From Massilia arenae (GTDB lineage: Bacteria; Pseudomonadota; Gammaproteobacteria; Burkholderiales; Burkholderiaceae_D), in NCBI RefSeq assembly GCF_008014745.1, contig NZ_VPFD01000011.1, positions 79,340 through 143,339 on the forward strand: a stretch of DNA of 64,000 bases. Reading direction: 5' to 3'. This document shows positions 46,036 to 54,376 of the stretch, piece after piece. The notes under the pieces are model-generated. The model was given only the letters and a program-made list of their open reading frames with translations, ran no database searches and had not been told where the DNA came from. Position numbers and translations under genes: made by a program. Numbering within the stretch: the stretch's first letter is position 1; each line of letters starts with the position of its first letter.

Positions 46036-46653
46036 ATGTTCTCGCATCAGGTTTATCTACAAGGGCTGGTCCTGGGCGCCGGCCTCATCATGGGCATCGG
46101 GGCCCAGAACGCCCATGTGCTGCGCACGGCAGTGCGCGGCCGGCACGTGCTGCCGACGGTGCTCACCTGCATCGTGGTCGACGTGATCCTGATCGCCGCC
46201 GGCACCGCCGGCCTGGGCGCCCTGATCGAGGCGTCGCCGCCCCTGATGGCGTTGGCGCGTTACGGCGGCGCCGCCTTCCTGATCTGGTATGGCCTGCGCT
46301 GCTGGCGCAGCAGCCTGCGCGGCGGCGCCTCGCTGGCGGCCGACCCGTCGGCACAGGCCCAGACCCTCGGCGCGGCACTGGCCACCGTGCTGGCGCTGTC
46401 GCTGCTCAACCCGCACGTCTATCTCGACACCGTGGTGCTGCTGGGCGCCGTCGGCAGCAGCCTGGCGGCCGAGCAGCGTAGTTCTTTCGCGTTGGGCGCC
46501 ATCACGGCCTCGATCCTGTGGTTCACGGCGATCGGCATCGGCGCGCAGAGGTTCGCCCCGGTACTGGCGCGACCGGCGGTGTGGCGCGTGTTCGAGGCCC
46601 TCACCGGCGCCATGATGCTGATGCTGGCGGCGTTGCTGCTGATAGACAGCTAA
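46036..46653 (+). CDS. argO: ArgO/LysE-family basic amino acid exporter
   Basis: This inner-membrane exporter of arginine and/or lysine has 205 residues and about six helices. Start ATG 46036 follows GAAGGAGG. Family motifs: GLVLGAGLIMGIGAQNAHVL near the N-terminus (LysE GPNALLV-type block), then FLIWYGLRCWRS and the LNPHVYLDTVVLLG block mid-protein. The divergent argP gene is its expected activator. Whether it exports arginine, lysine or both cannot be told. Confidence 0.92.
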   Translation: MFSHQVYLQGLVLGAGLIMGIGAQNAHVLRTAVRGRHVLPTVLTCIVVDVILIAAGTAGLGALIEASPPLMALARYGGAAFLIWYGLRCWRSSLRGGASLAADPSAQAQTLGAALATVLALSLLNPHVYLDTVVLLGAVGSSLAAEQRSSFALGAITASILWFTAIGIGAQRFAPVLARPAVWRVFEALTGAMMLMLAALLLIDS

Positions 46654-46726
46654 GCAAATAAATGGGTGAGTGAGATGTTGTCCGGTGTAAAGTTGCCATT
46701 TGCCCATCTCACCGCCCGGAGGCTGC

Positions 46727-48010
46727 TTGAACCGCTTGACCCTGAAAGTCCTGACCCTTTGCCTGGCCGCCGCCGGCCTGTCTTCTGCCCATGCGGCCGA
46801 CGTGATCATCAGCGCCGACCGCCTGCTCGACGTCAAGAGCGGCCGCATGATCCAGAACCCCGAGATCCTCGTGCGCGACGGGAAGGTCGTCAGCCTCAAG
46901 CCGGATGCCGCCACGCCGGCCGCCGCCGACGCGACCCGCATCGCCCTGCCCGGCATGACCCTGCTGCCCGGTCTGATCGACATGCACGTGCACCTCGATT
47001 CCGACCCGACCTACGGCGGCTACAAGGGGCTTGAATACAACGACCGCTTCTGGTCGGCGCTGGCCGTGGCCCATGCGGGCAAGACGCTGGATGCGGGCTT
47101 CACCACGGTGCGCAACCTGGGCGCCTCGGACTGGAACGACGTCGGCCTGGGCCAGGCCATCGCCGCCGGCAAGGTGCGCGGTCCGCGCATCGTGCCGGCC
47201 GCCTGGTCGTTCGGCGCGACCGGTGGCCATTGCGACAGCACCTACTTCCCGCCGTCGATGGAAGAGAAGAACAAGTACAACGCCGACAGCCCGGACGAAG
47301 TGCGCAAGTCGGTGCGCGAACTGCGCAAGTATGGCGCCCAGGTGATCAAGGTCTGCGCCACCGGCGGCGTCTTCTCGCGCAATACCGAACCGGGCCAGCA
47401 GCAGATGACGCTGGCCGAACTGCGCGCCGCGGCGGAAGAAGCGCACCAGTGGGGCCTGCAGGTGGCGGCCCACGCCCACGGCGCGGCCGGCATCAAGGAT
47501 GCGATCCGCGCCGGCATCAACACGATCGAGCACGCGAGCCTGATCGACGACGAAGGCATCGCCCTGGCCAAGAAACACGGCGCCTGGCTGGCCATGGACA
47601 TCTATAACGGCAGCTACACGGCGGCCGAGGGCAAGAAGAACGGCGTGCTGGAAGATAATCTGCGCAAGGACCGCGAAGTGACGGAGCTGCAGCGCCAGAA
47701 TTTCAAGAAGGCGCATGCGGCCGGGGTCAAGATGGTGTTCAGCACCGACGCCGGCGTGCACCCGCACGGCGGCAACGCCAAGCAGTTCGCCGTGATGGTC
47801 CAGTACGGGATGACGCCGCTGCAGGCGATCCAGACCGCCACCGTCAACGCGGCCGAGGCGCTGGCGCGCAAGGACGTCGGCGTGGTCGAGCCGGGCCGCT
47901 ATGCCGACATCGTGGCGGTGAAGGGCGATCCGACGGTCGACGTCACCCTGCTCGAAGCGCCGGCGGTGGTGATCCAGGGCGGCGCCATCGTCAAGGGCGG
48001 AGCGATCTAA
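46727..48010 (+). CDS. Exported amidohydrolase (imidazolonepropionase/prolidase-like)
   Basis: This secreted metal-dependent amidohydrolase has 427 residues from TTG 46727, four bases after CGGAGG. A signal peptide follows (NRLTLKVLTLCLAAAGLSSA, cut after AHA). The metal motif DMHVHLD is near residue 90; His blocks AAHAHGAAGI and EHASLIDDEG and the Asp of STDAGVHPHGGN complete the binuclear site. The family includes Xaa-Pro and Xaa-Arg dipeptidases and similar peptide-cleaving amidohydrolases. Its 3' end overlaps a convergent LysR gene by 4 bp. Not part of the argO transcript with certainty (73 bp gap). Confidence 0.87.
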   Translation: MNRLTLKVLTLCLAAAGLSSAHAADVIISADRLLDVKSGRMIQNPEILVRDGKVVSLKPDAATPAAADATRIALPGMTLLPGLIDMHVHLDSDPTYGGYKGLEYNDRFWSALAVAHAGKTLDAGFTTVRNLGASDWNDVGLGQAIAAGKVRGPRIVPAAWSFGATGGHCDSTYFPPSMEEKNKYNADSPDEVRKSVRELRKYGAQVIKVCATGGVFSRNTEPGQQQMTLAELRAAAEEAHQWGLQVAAHAHGAAGIKDAIRAGINTIEHASLIDDEGIALAKKHGAWLAMDIYNGSYTAAEGKKNGVLEDNLRKDREVTELQRQNFKKAHAAGVKMVFSTDAGVHPHGGNAKQFAVMVQYGMTPLQAIQTATVNAAEALARKDVGVVEPGRYADIVAVKGDPTVDVTLLEAPAVVIQGGAIVKGGAI

Positions 48011-48930
48011 AGCGCATCCAGGCGCTCCAGGGATTTCAACAGCGGAGCGCAGCGCTCCTTCACGAGCGCATGCAGCAGCTTCACCGCGGGCGAGAACTGC
48101 TTGCGGTGCGGGCACACCAGGTTCAAGGGGGTGGCTTCGCCGGGGACTTGCGGCAAGACCACCTCCAGCCTTCCCTCCGCCACGTCGGCGCAGACGTCGA
48201 GCCACGATTTATAGGCGATGCCTTCGCCCGCGACGGCCCAGCGCCGCACCACGTCGGCGTCGTCGCTGACCAGCGACCCCTTGACCTGCACCACCTGGTC
48301 TCCTTCAGGCAGTGGGAAGCACCAGCGGTCATAGATGCGCCCGCGCAGGCGGTAGGCCAGGCAGGCGTGCGAGGCCAGCTCGGCCAGCGTTTGCGGGCGG
48401 CCGTACCGTTCCAGGTAAGCGGGAGAAGCGATCAGCACGCGCCGGTTCTCTGGCGCCACCGGCAGCGCGATGAAGCTGGCGTCGTCGATCTGGCCGTAGC
48501 GCAGCGCGATGTCGACCGGATCGCGGAACACGTCCGCCACCTGGTCCGACACCAGCAGCTGGATGTCCAGTCCCGGGTGCGCGCGCCTGAACTCCGCGAT
48601 CCACGGCAGCAGCACGTTGCGGCCGAAGTCGGACGGCGCCGCCACCTGCAAGGTGCCGGTCAGGGACGCATTCTCGCCGCGCATGCCCTCATGGCCATCG
48701 CGCAGCGCCTGCAGCGCATCCTGGGCAAAGGGCAGGTAGCGCTTGCCCTCGTCGGTCAGGCGCAGGCTGCGGGTCGAGCGCGCGAACAGGCGCACGTCGA
48801 GTTCGCGTTCCAGCCGTCCGATCGCTGCGCTGACCTGGCCGGGCAGCAGGTTCACTTCGCGCGCGGCCTGCGAAAAGCTGCCCAGGGCGGCGGCGCGCAC
48901 GAACAGCGACAAGTCGTCGAGCCGGATCAT
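48007..48930 (-). CDS. LysR-family regulator
   Basis: This 307-residue LTTR of the DmlR/AaeR-like group has its start at ATG 48930 (MIRLDDLSLFVRAAALGSFS); the longer open frame adds non-homologous sequence. The HTH ends GQVSAAIGRLERELDVRLF and the substrate domain starts TGTLQVAAPSDFGRNVLLPW. It is divergent from a medium-chain dehydrogenase gene (110 bp), its likely target. Confidence 0.92.
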   Translation of the reverse strand: MIRLDDLSLFVRAAALGSFSQAAREVNLLPGQVSAAIGRLERELDVRLFARSTRSLRLTDEGKRYLPFAQDALQALRDGHEGMRGENASLTGTLQVAAPSDFGRNVLLPWIAEFRRAHPGLDIQLLVSDQVADVFRDPVDIALRYGQIDDASFIALPVAPENRRVLIASPAYLERYGRPQTLAELASHACLAYRLRGRIYDRWCFPLPEGDQVVQVKGSLVSDDADVVRRWAVAGEGIAYKSWLDVCADVAEGRLEVVLPQVPGEATPLNLVCPHRKQFSPAVKLLHALVKERCAPLLKSLERLDAL

Positions 48931-49040
48931 TTTCTCTCCCACAGTGAAAGTGAAACCCTGCCGTGGCGGTGTTTCGCGGCCCGGCTCTTCTCTAGAATCG
49001 TTGTCACTGTATTGCCCCCACTTTATTCCTGGAGAAGAAA

Positions 49041-50048
49041 ATGAAAGCGATAGTCTATACCCAACACGGCCTGCCCATTGACGACCCGCAGGCCCTGATC
49101 GACACCGAGCTGCCAATGCCGCTGGCCGGCCCGCACGACCTGCTGGTCGAAGTGCGCGCCGTCTCGGTCAATCCGGTCGATACCAAGATCCGCCAGGGCT
49201 CCGCGGTGAAAGAGCCGCGCGTGCTGGGCTGGGACGCCAGCGGCATCGTGCGCGCCGTCGGCGCCAAGGTGACGCTGTTCGCGCCGGGCGATGAGGTGTT
49301 CTATGCCGGCTCGATCGTCCGCCCCGGCTCCAACAGCCAGTTCCAGACGGTCGACGAGCGCATCGTCGGCAAGAAGCCCGCGAATCTGGGCTTTGCCGAA
49401 GCCGCCGCCCTGCCCCTGACCTCGATTACGGCGTGGGAGTTGCTGTTCGATCGTTTGCGCGTGCCGGAAGGCGGCGGTGAAGGCAAGTCGCTCCTGATCA
49501 TCGGCGCCAGCGGCGGCGTCGGTTCGATCCTGACCCAGCTCGCGCGCCGGCTCACCAGGCTGATCGTGATTGGCAGCGCCTCGCGCGACGCCACCCGCGA
49601 ATGGGTGACCAAACTCGGCGCGCATCACACGGTCGACCACACCCGCCCGATGCAGCCGCAACTCGAAGCACTGGGCTTCGCCAACGTCGACATCGTGATC
49701 AGCCTGACCCACACCGACCGCCATTACCAGGACATCATCGACGCGCTGGCGCCGCAGGGCCAGCTGGCGCTGATCGACGATCCGGCCACGCTCGACGCGG
49801 TGCCTCTCAAGCGCAAGTCGATCTCGCTGCACTGGGAACTGATGTTCACCCGCTCGATGTTCGAGACGGCCGACATGGTGCGCCAGCACGAGCTGCTGAA
49901 CCGGGTGGCCGCGATGATCGAGGACGGTACCTTGATCACCACGCTGGGCGAGCACTTCGGCACCATCAATGCCGCCAACCTGCGCCGCGCCCACGCCCTC
50001 ATCGAGAGCAACCGCGCGATCGGAAAAATCGTGCTCGAAAACTTTTAA
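49041..50048 (+). CDS. Zinc-type alcohol dehydrogenase-like / NADPH:quinone reductase family protein
   Basis: This 335-residue medium-chain dehydrogenase of the YhdH/QOR-like, non-zinc branch has the GroES-like N-terminus (VEVRAVSVNPVDTKIRQG and GWDASGIVRAVG). It carries the NADPH-binding LLIIGASGGVGSILTQLARR, and the structural Cys cluster is absent. It probably reduces quinones or alpha,beta-unsaturated carbonyls. The nitroreductase gene lies 47 bp downstream on the same strand and a LysR gene is divergent, suggesting an electrophile- or quinone-responsive unit. Confidence 0.88.
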   Translation: MKAIVYTQHGLPIDDPQALIDTELPMPLAGPHDLLVEVRAVSVNPVDTKIRQGSAVKEPRVLGWDASGIVRAVGAKVTLFAPGDEVFYAGSIVRPGSNSQFQTVDERIVGKKPANLGFAEAAALPLTSITAWELLFDRLRVPEGGGEGKSLLIIGASGGVGSILTQLARRLTRLIVIGSASRDATREWVTKLGAHHTVDHTRPMQPQLEALGFANVDIVISLTHTDRHYQDIIDALAPQGQLALIDDPATLDAVPLKRKSISLHWELMFTRSMFETADMVRQHELLNRVAAMIEDGTLITTLGEHFGTINAANLRRAHALIESNRAIGKIVLENF

Positions 50049-50095
50049 GTCTCGGATCGCTTAAGATCGTCGGATTGACCATCAGAAGGAGCACC

Positions 50096-50749
50096 ATGAA
50101 TATCCTGTCGGCCGCACAAAAACGCCATACCGCCAAAGCCTACGATGCAGAGCGCCGCATCCCCGAAGAAGTGATGCAGCAAGTGTACGACCTGCTGCGC
50201 AGCAGCCCGTCGTCGGTGAACTCGCAGCCATGGCACTTCGTCGTCGCCAACACGCCGGAAGGCCGTGCGCGCATCGCCAAGGCGGCGCAGGGCGACTATT
50301 CCTATAACGCGGCCAAGATCAACGATGCCTCGCACGTGATCGTGCTGTGCTCGCGCATCGACATGGACGAGGCGCACCTGGAAGCCCTGCTGGACCAGGA
50401 ACAAGGCGATGGCCGCTTCCGCGACGCCGCCGCGCGTGCCGGCCAGGATGGCGCCCGCCGCGGCTACGTCAACCAGCACCGCTTCGGCGGCAAGGACGTG
50501 GCGCAGTGGCTCGAGAAGCAGGTCTACCTGGCGCTGGGCACCGCGCTGCTGGGCGCGGCCACGCTCGAGATCAACGCGACCCCGATGGAAGGCTTCGACC
50601 AGAAGATCCTGGACGAGGAGTTCGGCCTGAACGCGAAAGGCCTGACCAGCCTGGTGCTGGTGAGCTTCGGCTATTCGTCGGAGAGCGACTTCAATGCCGG
50701 CCTGCCGAAATCGCGCCTGACCCAGGAAGCGACCTTCACCTTCATCTGA
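50096..50749 (+). CDS. nfsB: Oxygen-insensitive NAD(P)H nitroreductase, NfsB type
   Basis: This FMN-dependent homodimeric nitroreductase/dihydropteridine reductase has 217 residues, exactly the E. coli NfsB length. Motifs: AAQKRHTAKAYDAERRIPEE with the FMN-phosphate Arg/His, SSPSSVNSQPWHFVV, and NATPMEGFD near the C-terminus. AGAAGGAG precedes ATG 50096. It follows the quinone reductase gene and likely shares its transcript; both act on quinones and nitroaromatics. A clear terminator follows. Confidence 0.95.
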   Translation: MNILSAAQKRHTAKAYDAERRIPEEVMQQVYDLLRSSPSSVNSQPWHFVVANTPEGRARIAKAAQGDYSYNAAKINDASHVIVLCSRIDMDEAHLEALLDQEQGDGRFRDAAARAGQDGARRGYVNQHRFGGKDVAQWLEKQVYLALGTALLGAATLEINATPMEGFDQKILDEEFGLNAKGLTSLVLVSFGYSSESDFNAGLPKSRLTQEATFTFI

Positions 50750-50785
50750 TCGTGTGACTTTCGCCACCTGCGGGTGGTGTTCGTG

Positions 50786-50822
50786 AAAACGGCGTGCAGC
50801 AATGCACGCCGTTTTCGTTTTT
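50786..50822 (+). terminator. Terminator after nfsB
   Basis: AAAACGGCGTGCA and TGCACGCCGTTTT form a long perfect stem around GCAA, followed by CG and TTTTT. Confidence 0.9.
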
Positions 50823-50939
50823 CCCTCGGGTTCGGCCACACGCATGATGGCCTAAATCGAGGTATATACGGCCAACGGGCCGTGCTTCGTCTCCGTAGAC
50901 TGTTTCCATCGACAACGAAACACCAACAAGGAGAACGAC

Positions 50940-51755
50940 ATGACCACGACCGCACAAACCACCGCCGCCCTGATCACCGGCGCCTCGACCGGCATCGGCG
51001 CCCGCTACGCCCAACGCCTGGCCGAACGCGGCTACGACCTGGTGCTGGTGGCGCGCAACCAGCAGCGCCTCGAGCAGGTCGCCGCCCGGCTGCGCGCCGA
51101 GACCGGCCGCAAGGTCGACATCCTGGCCGCCGACCTCACGCAAGGCGCCGACCTGCGCCGCGTGGAAGAGCGCCTGGCAAACGATGCGTCGATCACCCTG
51201 CTGCTGAACAATGCCGGCCTGGGCGCCACCGCCAGCATGCTCGATTCGAGCGTCGACGATCTCGACCGCATGATCGCACTGAACGTGACGGCGCTGACCC
51301 GCCTGACGCGCGCCGTCGTGCCGCGCCTGGTGGCGCGCGGCCAGGGCACCATCATCAATATCTCGTCGATCGCCGCCGTCGCTCCCGAGGTGCTCAACGG
51401 CACCTACGGCGGCAGCAAGGCCTTCGTGCTGGCGCTCACCCAGTCGCTGCAGCACGAAGTCGGCGCCAAGGGCATCCGGGTCCAGGCCGTGCTGCCGGGC
51501 GCCACCGCCACTGAATTCTGGGACCACGCCGGGGTGCCGGTCGCGCACCTGCCGCAAGAGATCGTGATGCCCGTGAATGACATGGTCGACGCCGCCCTCG
51601 CCGGGCTCGATCAGGGAGAAGTGATCACCATCCCGGCCCTGCCGGACAGCGCCGACTGGGATTCGTTCGAGAACGCCCGCCGCGCGCTGGGGCCGAACCT
51701 GTCGCACACCAAGCCCGCCGCGCGCTACGCCGCAGTCCTGTCCAACGCCGCCTGA
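50940..51755 (+). CDS. SDR-family NAD(P)-dependent oxidoreductase
   Basis: This 271-residue classical SDR of the DltE/YqjQ-like type has TGASTGIGARYA, NNAGLGA, the Ser of INISSIAA, and the Tyr-Lys in TYGGSKAFVLAL. AAGGAGAA precedes ATG 50940. It lies 25 bp upstream of a second SDR gene, so the two form an operon. The substrate is unknown. Confidence 0.9.
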   Translation: MTTTAQTTAALITGASTGIGARYAQRLAERGYDLVLVARNQQRLEQVAARLRAETGRKVDILAADLTQGADLRRVEERLANDASITLLLNNAGLGATASMLDSSVDDLDRMIALNVTALTRLTRAVVPRLVARGQGTIINISSIAAVAPEVLNGTYGGSKAFVLALTQSLQHEVGAKGIRVQAVLPGATATEFWDHAGVPVAHLPQEIVMPVNDMVDAALAGLDQGEVITIPALPDSADWDSFENARRALGPNLSHTKPAARYAAVLSNAA

Positions 51756-51780
51756 TTACCGCTATCTCAAGGAGAACACC

Positions 51781-52542
51781 ATGCAACTCACCGACAACAC
51801 CATCCTCATCACCGGCGGCACCTCGGGCATCGGCCGCGGCCTGGCGGAAGCCTTCCACAAGCTGGGTAATACCGTGATCATCGCGGGCCGCCGCAAGGCG
51901 CTGCTGGACGAAGTGGTAAAGGCCAATCCGGGCATGCACGCGGTCGAGCTGGACATCGCCGACCCTGCCAGCATCAAACAGGTCGCGGCCCAGCTCACGC
52001 AGGACTTCCCGAACCTCAACGTGCTGGTCAACAACGCCGGCATCATGCCCTTCGACGATGCGGCCGGGACGGTCGACGAAGACGTGATGCTGTCCACCGT
52101 CACCACCAACCTGCTCGGTCCGATCCGCATGAGTTCCGCGCTGCTGGGCCACCTCAAACGACAGCCGCGCGCCACCATCATCAACAACACCTCGGTGCTG
52201 GCCTATGTGCCGCTGGCCGCGACCGCCGTGTACTCGGCCACCAAGGCGGCGCTGCATTCGTACACGCTGTCGCAGCGCTTCATGCTGCGCGATACCTCGG
52301 TGACCCTGCAGGAGATTGCCCCGCCATGGGTGAACACCGATCTTGTCCACAAGGGCGACGATCCGCGCGCCATGCCGCTGGATGACTTCATCGCGCAGAC
52401 CATGGCGGGTCTTGCGACCGGCAAGGAAGAAGTGGTGGTGGAGTCGGCCCGGCCGATGCGCGCCAACGCGGGGGCCGGCGAACACAAACTGGTGAATGAG
52501 TTCAACGCCTACCTGGCCTCGAACCCGATTCCGACGCACTAG
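51781..52542 (+). CDS. SDR-family oxidoreductase, DltE-like
   Basis: This 253-residue SDR has TGGTSGIGRGLAEAF, NNAGIMPFDDA, NNTSVLAYVPLA and the catalytic Tyr-Lys in AVYSATKAALHSY. The N-terminus MQLTDNTILITGGTSGIGRG is the DltE-type signature. It is preceded by AAGGAG. Its stop overlaps the convergent DUF6624 gene by 41 bp. It is second gene of the two-SDR operon; the pair is only moderately similar, so not a fresh duplication. Confidence 0.9.
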   Translation: MQLTDNTILITGGTSGIGRGLAEAFHKLGNTVIIAGRRKALLDEVVKANPGMHAVELDIADPASIKQVAAQLTQDFPNLNVLVNNAGIMPFDDAAGTVDEDVMLSTVTTNLLGPIRMSSALLGHLKRQPRATIINNTSVLAYVPLAATAVYSATKAALHSYTLSQRFMLRDTSVTLQEIAPPWVNTDLVHKGDDPRAMPLDDFIAQTMAGLATGKEEVVVESARPMRANAGAGEHKLVNEFNAYLASNPIPTH

Positions 52543-53149
52543 GCAGCACGCAGTTCGAATTCTCCAGGACCATCTCTTTGTAGATGTCGAGCGGCGGCAG
52601 CCCCAGGGCTGCGCGCCGCGCTTCCACTTTCTCGCGGTCGTCCATCGTGTTGAAGTCGAAATTGCAGGGCTGCTCGGACGGCGCCATCAACTGCGTCCCA
52701 TACAGCTGCGGCCGTTTTTCGGCCACCGCGACCCGGTCCGCCAGGTAGGCGAAGCTGCGGCGTACAGGCTCGCCGCGCTGCGCGGCCATCTTTTCGAGCA
52801 GGGATAGCGTGTACTTCTGGAACGCCACATCGTGGTCGGCATGCTGGACCAGCAGCCAGGCATTGTCCTGGGCCTTCTCGCCATGCCGGTCCTTGTCCGG
52901 AAAACCGCATTGTTCGAACAACGCTTTCAGCCACGCCGTATTGGCACGGTCGACGATGCCCATTTGCTGCATCAGTTTTTTCTGGTCTGGATCATTCATC
53001 CGGCTGAAGTCGAGTCGTGCGCGCAAGGCCTGGTCGGCGCTGACCCGTGTGGCGAGTTCTTGCTGATAGTCGTCGCAGGCGGCATGCGCCGACGAGTGGA
53101 ACAGGAAAGCGGCAATCGCGATCCCCAAGGTGGGCGGGAAACGGTGCAT
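52502..53149 (-). CDS. Exported protein of unknown function, DUF6624-like
   Basis: This 215-residue protein has a signal peptide (MHRFPPTLGIAIAAFLFHSSAHA, cut before ACDDY). The mature part has repeated helical blocks (LDFSRMNDPDQKKLMQQMGI, NAWLLVQHADHDVAFQKY) and a C-terminal R-AALGLPPLDIY element seen in DUF6624 proteins (name from memory). Probably periplasmic; function unknown. The 3' 41 bp overlap the SDR gene. Confidence 0.7.
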   Translation of the reverse strand: MHRFPPTLGIAIAAFLFHSSAHAACDDYQQELATRVSADQALRARLDFSRMNDPDQKKLMQQMGIVDRANTAWLKALFEQCGFPDKDRHGEKAQDNAWLLVQHADHDVAFQKYTLSLLEKMAAQRGEPVRRSFAYLADRVAVAEKRPQLYGTQLMAPSEQPCNFDFNTMDDREKVEARRAALGLPPLDIYKEMVLENSNCVLPSASESGSRPGRR

Positions 53150-53232
53150 CGGTGGTCTGGACGAAGTGGAGGAATGGCCGAGTGTATGCCTGCGCAGGCG
53201 CCCCGGTCCATTCCTCTTGCATGAATCGCAGT

Positions 53233-54372
53233 TCAGGGGTCGAGCGGATCCCATGGATCGACGCGCAGCGAGCGCACCGACGGCGTGAATTCCACCTCGT
53301 ACGGCGAGTGGCGCTGCCCGACGGTGCCCGGATCGTAGCCGAGTTCCGCCGGATTGCGTGCCGCGAACTCGGGGCTCGAGATGTAACGGCTCTGGCTTGA
53401 ATTGGCGACGATCAGCGTCGGCTTGTCCAGCGGCGCGCCCATCGCGTGCAGGCGCCGGGTGGCGTTGCGCAGATTGGTCGTGGTGTGGCGCGCATAGGGC
53501 TCGATCACGATGCGCTCGGCGGGAATCCCGAAGCGCTCGACCAGCGTCTTGCGCATCTCCACCGCCTCGACATAAGTCGATCCTTTCGGGTGCACGGCGG
53601 CGCCGCTGGTGATGATGAAGGCCACGTCGCCCTGCGCGAAGCGGCGCGCCGCCAGTTGCAGGTGCAGCTTGCTGCGCGCGCTGATCGAGAGCGCCGGGTT
53701 CTCCGGGCCGACGCCGGGGATGATGATCGCCGAGTAGCGGTAGCGTTGCCAGTCGGTCTTGCCCGCCAGCGCGAACGGCGCCGCGTTGTGGGCCTGGTCG
53801 AGCGGCTCGAACAGCACCGCGTCGCGCCGCTCGTTGGCGTCGATCAGGGCGATGGCCAGCGCGATGCTGGGGTCAAGCCGCACCGCCGGGTCGTGTTTGC
53901 CGGCGTCGGCCAGCCAGATCGCATCGGCCACCGAGGCCTTGAAGCCTTCGCCGTCGACCTTCTCGACGGGGCCGTCGATCATCGGATAGCGCGATTGCGT
54001 GCCGAAGCCATAGGTCTGCAGCACGGCGTTCAGGCCGCGCAGCTCGCGCACCACCTGGGCCCTGGCGCCATCGTCGGCCAAGCCGGGCGGCTTGCCGGAT
54101 GCCGGCACGGCAGCCGCCACCGCATCCATATCGGCATCGGTCCACGTGGCCGCCAGCAGCAGGCACTTGGGCGCCAGCTCGCAGGCGTCGAGACGCTTCC
54201 TGCGTTGCTCCAGTACGGCGGCCAGCGCGGCCGGCGCGCGCTCGGGCTGGATCGAGGTCACCAGCGGGAACATGCGCCCCGCCATCAGCGACCAGTGGCG
54301 GTCGACCGCGGGTGCGGCATGCAGGGGGAGTGCGGCAGCCAGCGCTGCCGTGAGCATCAAATGTTTGATCAT
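53233..54372 (-). CDS. Exported YdcF/SanA-type DUF218 protein
   Basis: The protein has 379 residues with a signal peptide (IKHLMLTAALAAALPLHAAP). The DUF218 core begins near residue 215: YSAIIIPGVGPENP, the AFIITSGAAVHPKGSTYVEA block, then IEPYARHTTTNLRNATR, matching the YdcF pattern of a Rossmann-like fold acting in envelope metabolism. The start is 4 bp after the stop of the TonB receptor gene, so it belongs to that transcript. The role is unknown, possibly processing of an imported compound. Confidence 0.82.
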   Translation of the reverse strand: MIKHLMLTAALAAALPLHAAPAVDRHWSLMAGRMFPLVTSIQPERAPAALAAVLEQRRKRLDACELAPKCLLLAATWTDADMDAVAAAVPASGKPPGLADDGARAQVVRELRGLNAVLQTYGFGTQSRYPMIDGPVEKVDGEGFKASVADAIWLADAGKHDPAVRLDPSIALAIALIDANERRDAVLFEPLDQAHNAAPFALAGKTDWQRYRYSAIIIPGVGPENPALSISARSKLHLQLAARRFAQGDVAFIITSGAAVHPKGSTYVEAVEMRKTLVERFGIPAERIVIEPYARHTTTNLRNATRRLHAMGAPLDKPTLIVANSSQSRYISSPEFAARNPAELGYDPGTVGQRHSPYEVEFTPSVRSLRVDPWDPLDP

Positions 54373-54376
54373 CGTG